5,363 nucleotides of DNA. Origin: Planctomycetota bacterium (GTDB lineage: Bacteria; Planctomycetota; SZUA-567; JAFGNG01). The translations under genes and the position numbers were made by a program. Shown piece after piece: positions 4,512 to 5,363 of the stretch. Numbering within the stretch: position 1 is the first letter of the stretch; every line of letters starts with the position of its first letter. A model generated the notes under the pieces. The model was given only the letters and a program-made list of their open reading frames with translations. It did not search any database and had not been told where the DNA came from. Where the stretch lies: assembly GCA_016927125.1 (NCBI GenBank), contig JAFGNG010000030.1:1-5363 (forward strand), in the 5' to 3' direction.

Positions 4512-5363
4512 ATTGAAGGCGGGATTCCTCTGCATGGCAATATTGCCGCCTCGGGGAACAAGAATGCCGCTTTGCCGCTGATTGCCCTCTCCATTATGCT
4601 TGACGGCCCTCTCTCTCTCACCAATCTTCCCAGGATTGGCGATGTTAACATCATGCTGACCATGCTGGAAGAAATGGGAGCTACAGTTAAGTTTGAGAGC
4701 AAGAATGCTGTTACCCTGAATGCGGCTGGGATCTCTCCCCCGGAGATTGACAGCGAACTTTCAGGCCAGTTGCGCGGCTCGGTATTGCTGGCTGCCCCGA
4801 TGCTGGCGAGATTTGGCAAGGTGGAGATGCCCTTTCCCGGTGGTGATCGCATTGGCCGCCGTCGTCTGGATACGCACCTGCTGGCTCTCAAGGCAATGGG
4901 GGCAAGCATTGAGACTACTTCCGAAGGGTATGCAGTTACCTGCCAGGGACGCTTGCGGGGCGCGGATATTCTCCTCGACGAAGCTTCGGTTACCGCTACC
5001 GAGAATACGGTGATGGCCGCGGCCCTGGCGGAAGGCCAGACCACAATTTACAACGCCGCCTGCGAGCCGCATGTGCAGGATCTCTGCCGGACACTGGTGG
5101 CCGCCGGAGCCGTAATTGACGGCATTGGCACCAACCGGCTGGTGGTTAACGGGGTCAGGTCTCTCGGAGGGGCAGAGATCGACATCAGCGCCGACATGAT
5201 CGAGGTCGGCTCCCTGATTGTTCTGGCCGCGCTGACCGGGGGGGAGGTAACCATCACTAACACCAATCCCGCCGATCTCAGGATGATCCTGCTGCAACTG
5301 AAACGCCTCGGCATCAGTGTAAAAATTACGGGAAATACTATTCATGTCGCTTCCAACCAAACC
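4494..5363 (+). CDS. murA: UDP-N-acetylglucosamine 1-carboxyvinyltransferase, Asp-type (3' end outside window)
   Basis: MurA transfers enolpyruvate from phosphoenolpyruvate to UDP-GlcNAc in the cytosol, the first committed step of peptidoglycan synthesis. The frame is open from 4494 to the window end: 290 codons of a normal 415-430. Seen: SGNKNAALP with catalytic K23 and N24 (E. coli K22, N23), QLRGS with R94 (R91), the active-site loop PFPGGDRIGRRRLDTH, SVTATEN at 165-171, EP with E191 (E188), and D234/E237. Numbering runs three ahead of E. coli throughout. The loop residue equal to E. coli Cys115, the target of fosfomycin, is Asp118 (codon 4845-4847). This change occurs naturally in mycobacteria, chlamydiae and Borrelia, where the enzyme works but resists fosfomycin. 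The usual Pro after the loop Arg is Arg124, and the R of the DRIE motif is Met235. The C-terminal part with the conserved FPTDMQ region is not in view. The ribosome site is weak (AAAGAG at 4477-4482, 11 bases from ATG). The next in-frame upstream ATG is closed by TGA, so this start is preferred. Confidence 0.95.
   Translation, partial: MKNIFHIEGGIPLHGNIAASGNKNAALPLIALSIMLDGPLSLTNLPRIGDVNIMLTMLEEMGATVKFESKNAVTLNAAGISPPEIDSELSGQLRGSVLLAAPMLARFGKVEMPFPGGDRIGRRRLDTHLLALKAMGASIETTSEGYAVTCQGRLRGADILLDEASVTATENTVMAAALAEGQTTIYNAACEPHVQDLCRTLVAAGAVIDGIGTNRLVVNGVRSLGGAEIDISADMIEVGSLIVLAALTGGEVTITNTNPADLRMILLQLKRLGISVKITGNTIHVASNQT

Noticed and set aside
4508..5360. Long open frames on the minus strand across murA (about 178 and 199 codons)
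   Set aside because: They are antisense to a frame with unmistakable MurA motifs, their translations are Arg/Ser/Pro-rich without domain character, and no ribosome sites or promoters support them.

Overview
The window comes from a bacterial chromosome of mixed base composition: coding parts look near 50% GC, while the mntP-murA intergenic region is clearly AT-rich. It carries ordinary housekeeping genes (pyrimidine, manganese, peptidoglycan) around a small signalling cluster. Promoters of sigma-70 type (TTGACx, 16-17 bp, TAnnnT-like) and clear Shine-Dalgarno sites are visible at several genes. I cannot assign the phylum. A MurA with Asp in place of the catalytic Cys is known from chlamydiae, mycobacteria and Borrelia, so it hints at a lineage outside the classical model groups but does not name one. 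There are no insertion sequences, tRNAs, rRNAs or CRISPR repeats.

Layout: (a) 2-430, the 3' third of pyrC (dihydroorotase), followed after 61 bp by a small exported or membrane-anchored protein of unknown function (492-878). (b) A 207-bp regulatory gap with inverted repeats and a good promoter leads to a protein with two tandem XRE-type helix-turn-helix domains (1086-1901). (c) After a second gap with a promoter of very similar layout comes a two-gene, translationally coupled unit: a response regulator whose output domain is an RsbW-like serine-kinase ATPase (2075-2947), and a degenerate receiver protein that has lost most phosphorylation residues and carries a C-terminal helical or coiled-coil tail (2944-3495). 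(d) Convergent to these is mntP, a manganese exporter, on the minus strand (3531-4088). (e) A 405-bp AT-rich divergent intergenic region holds the mntP promoter, a 14-bp palindrome, a plus-strand promoter and an intrinsic terminator placed inside the probable murA leader. (f) murA (4494 to the window end) encodes the first committed peptidoglycan enzyme and is cut by the window edge; its Cys-to-Asp change predicts fosfomycin insensitivity.

The most interesting part is the XRE / REC-HATPase / pseudo-receiver cluster. By family knowledge the REC-HATPase protein should couple phosphorelay input to a partner-switching (anti-sigma or STAS-directed) output. The coupled pseudo-receiver probably acts as a non-phosphorylated protein partner. 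The two promoters of this cluster share the pattern TTGAC-N14-CCATA with inverted repeats over the -10 region, which suggests that the tandem-HTH protein could control both. That link is inference. No STAS protein, sigma factor or sensor kinase is encoded in the window.
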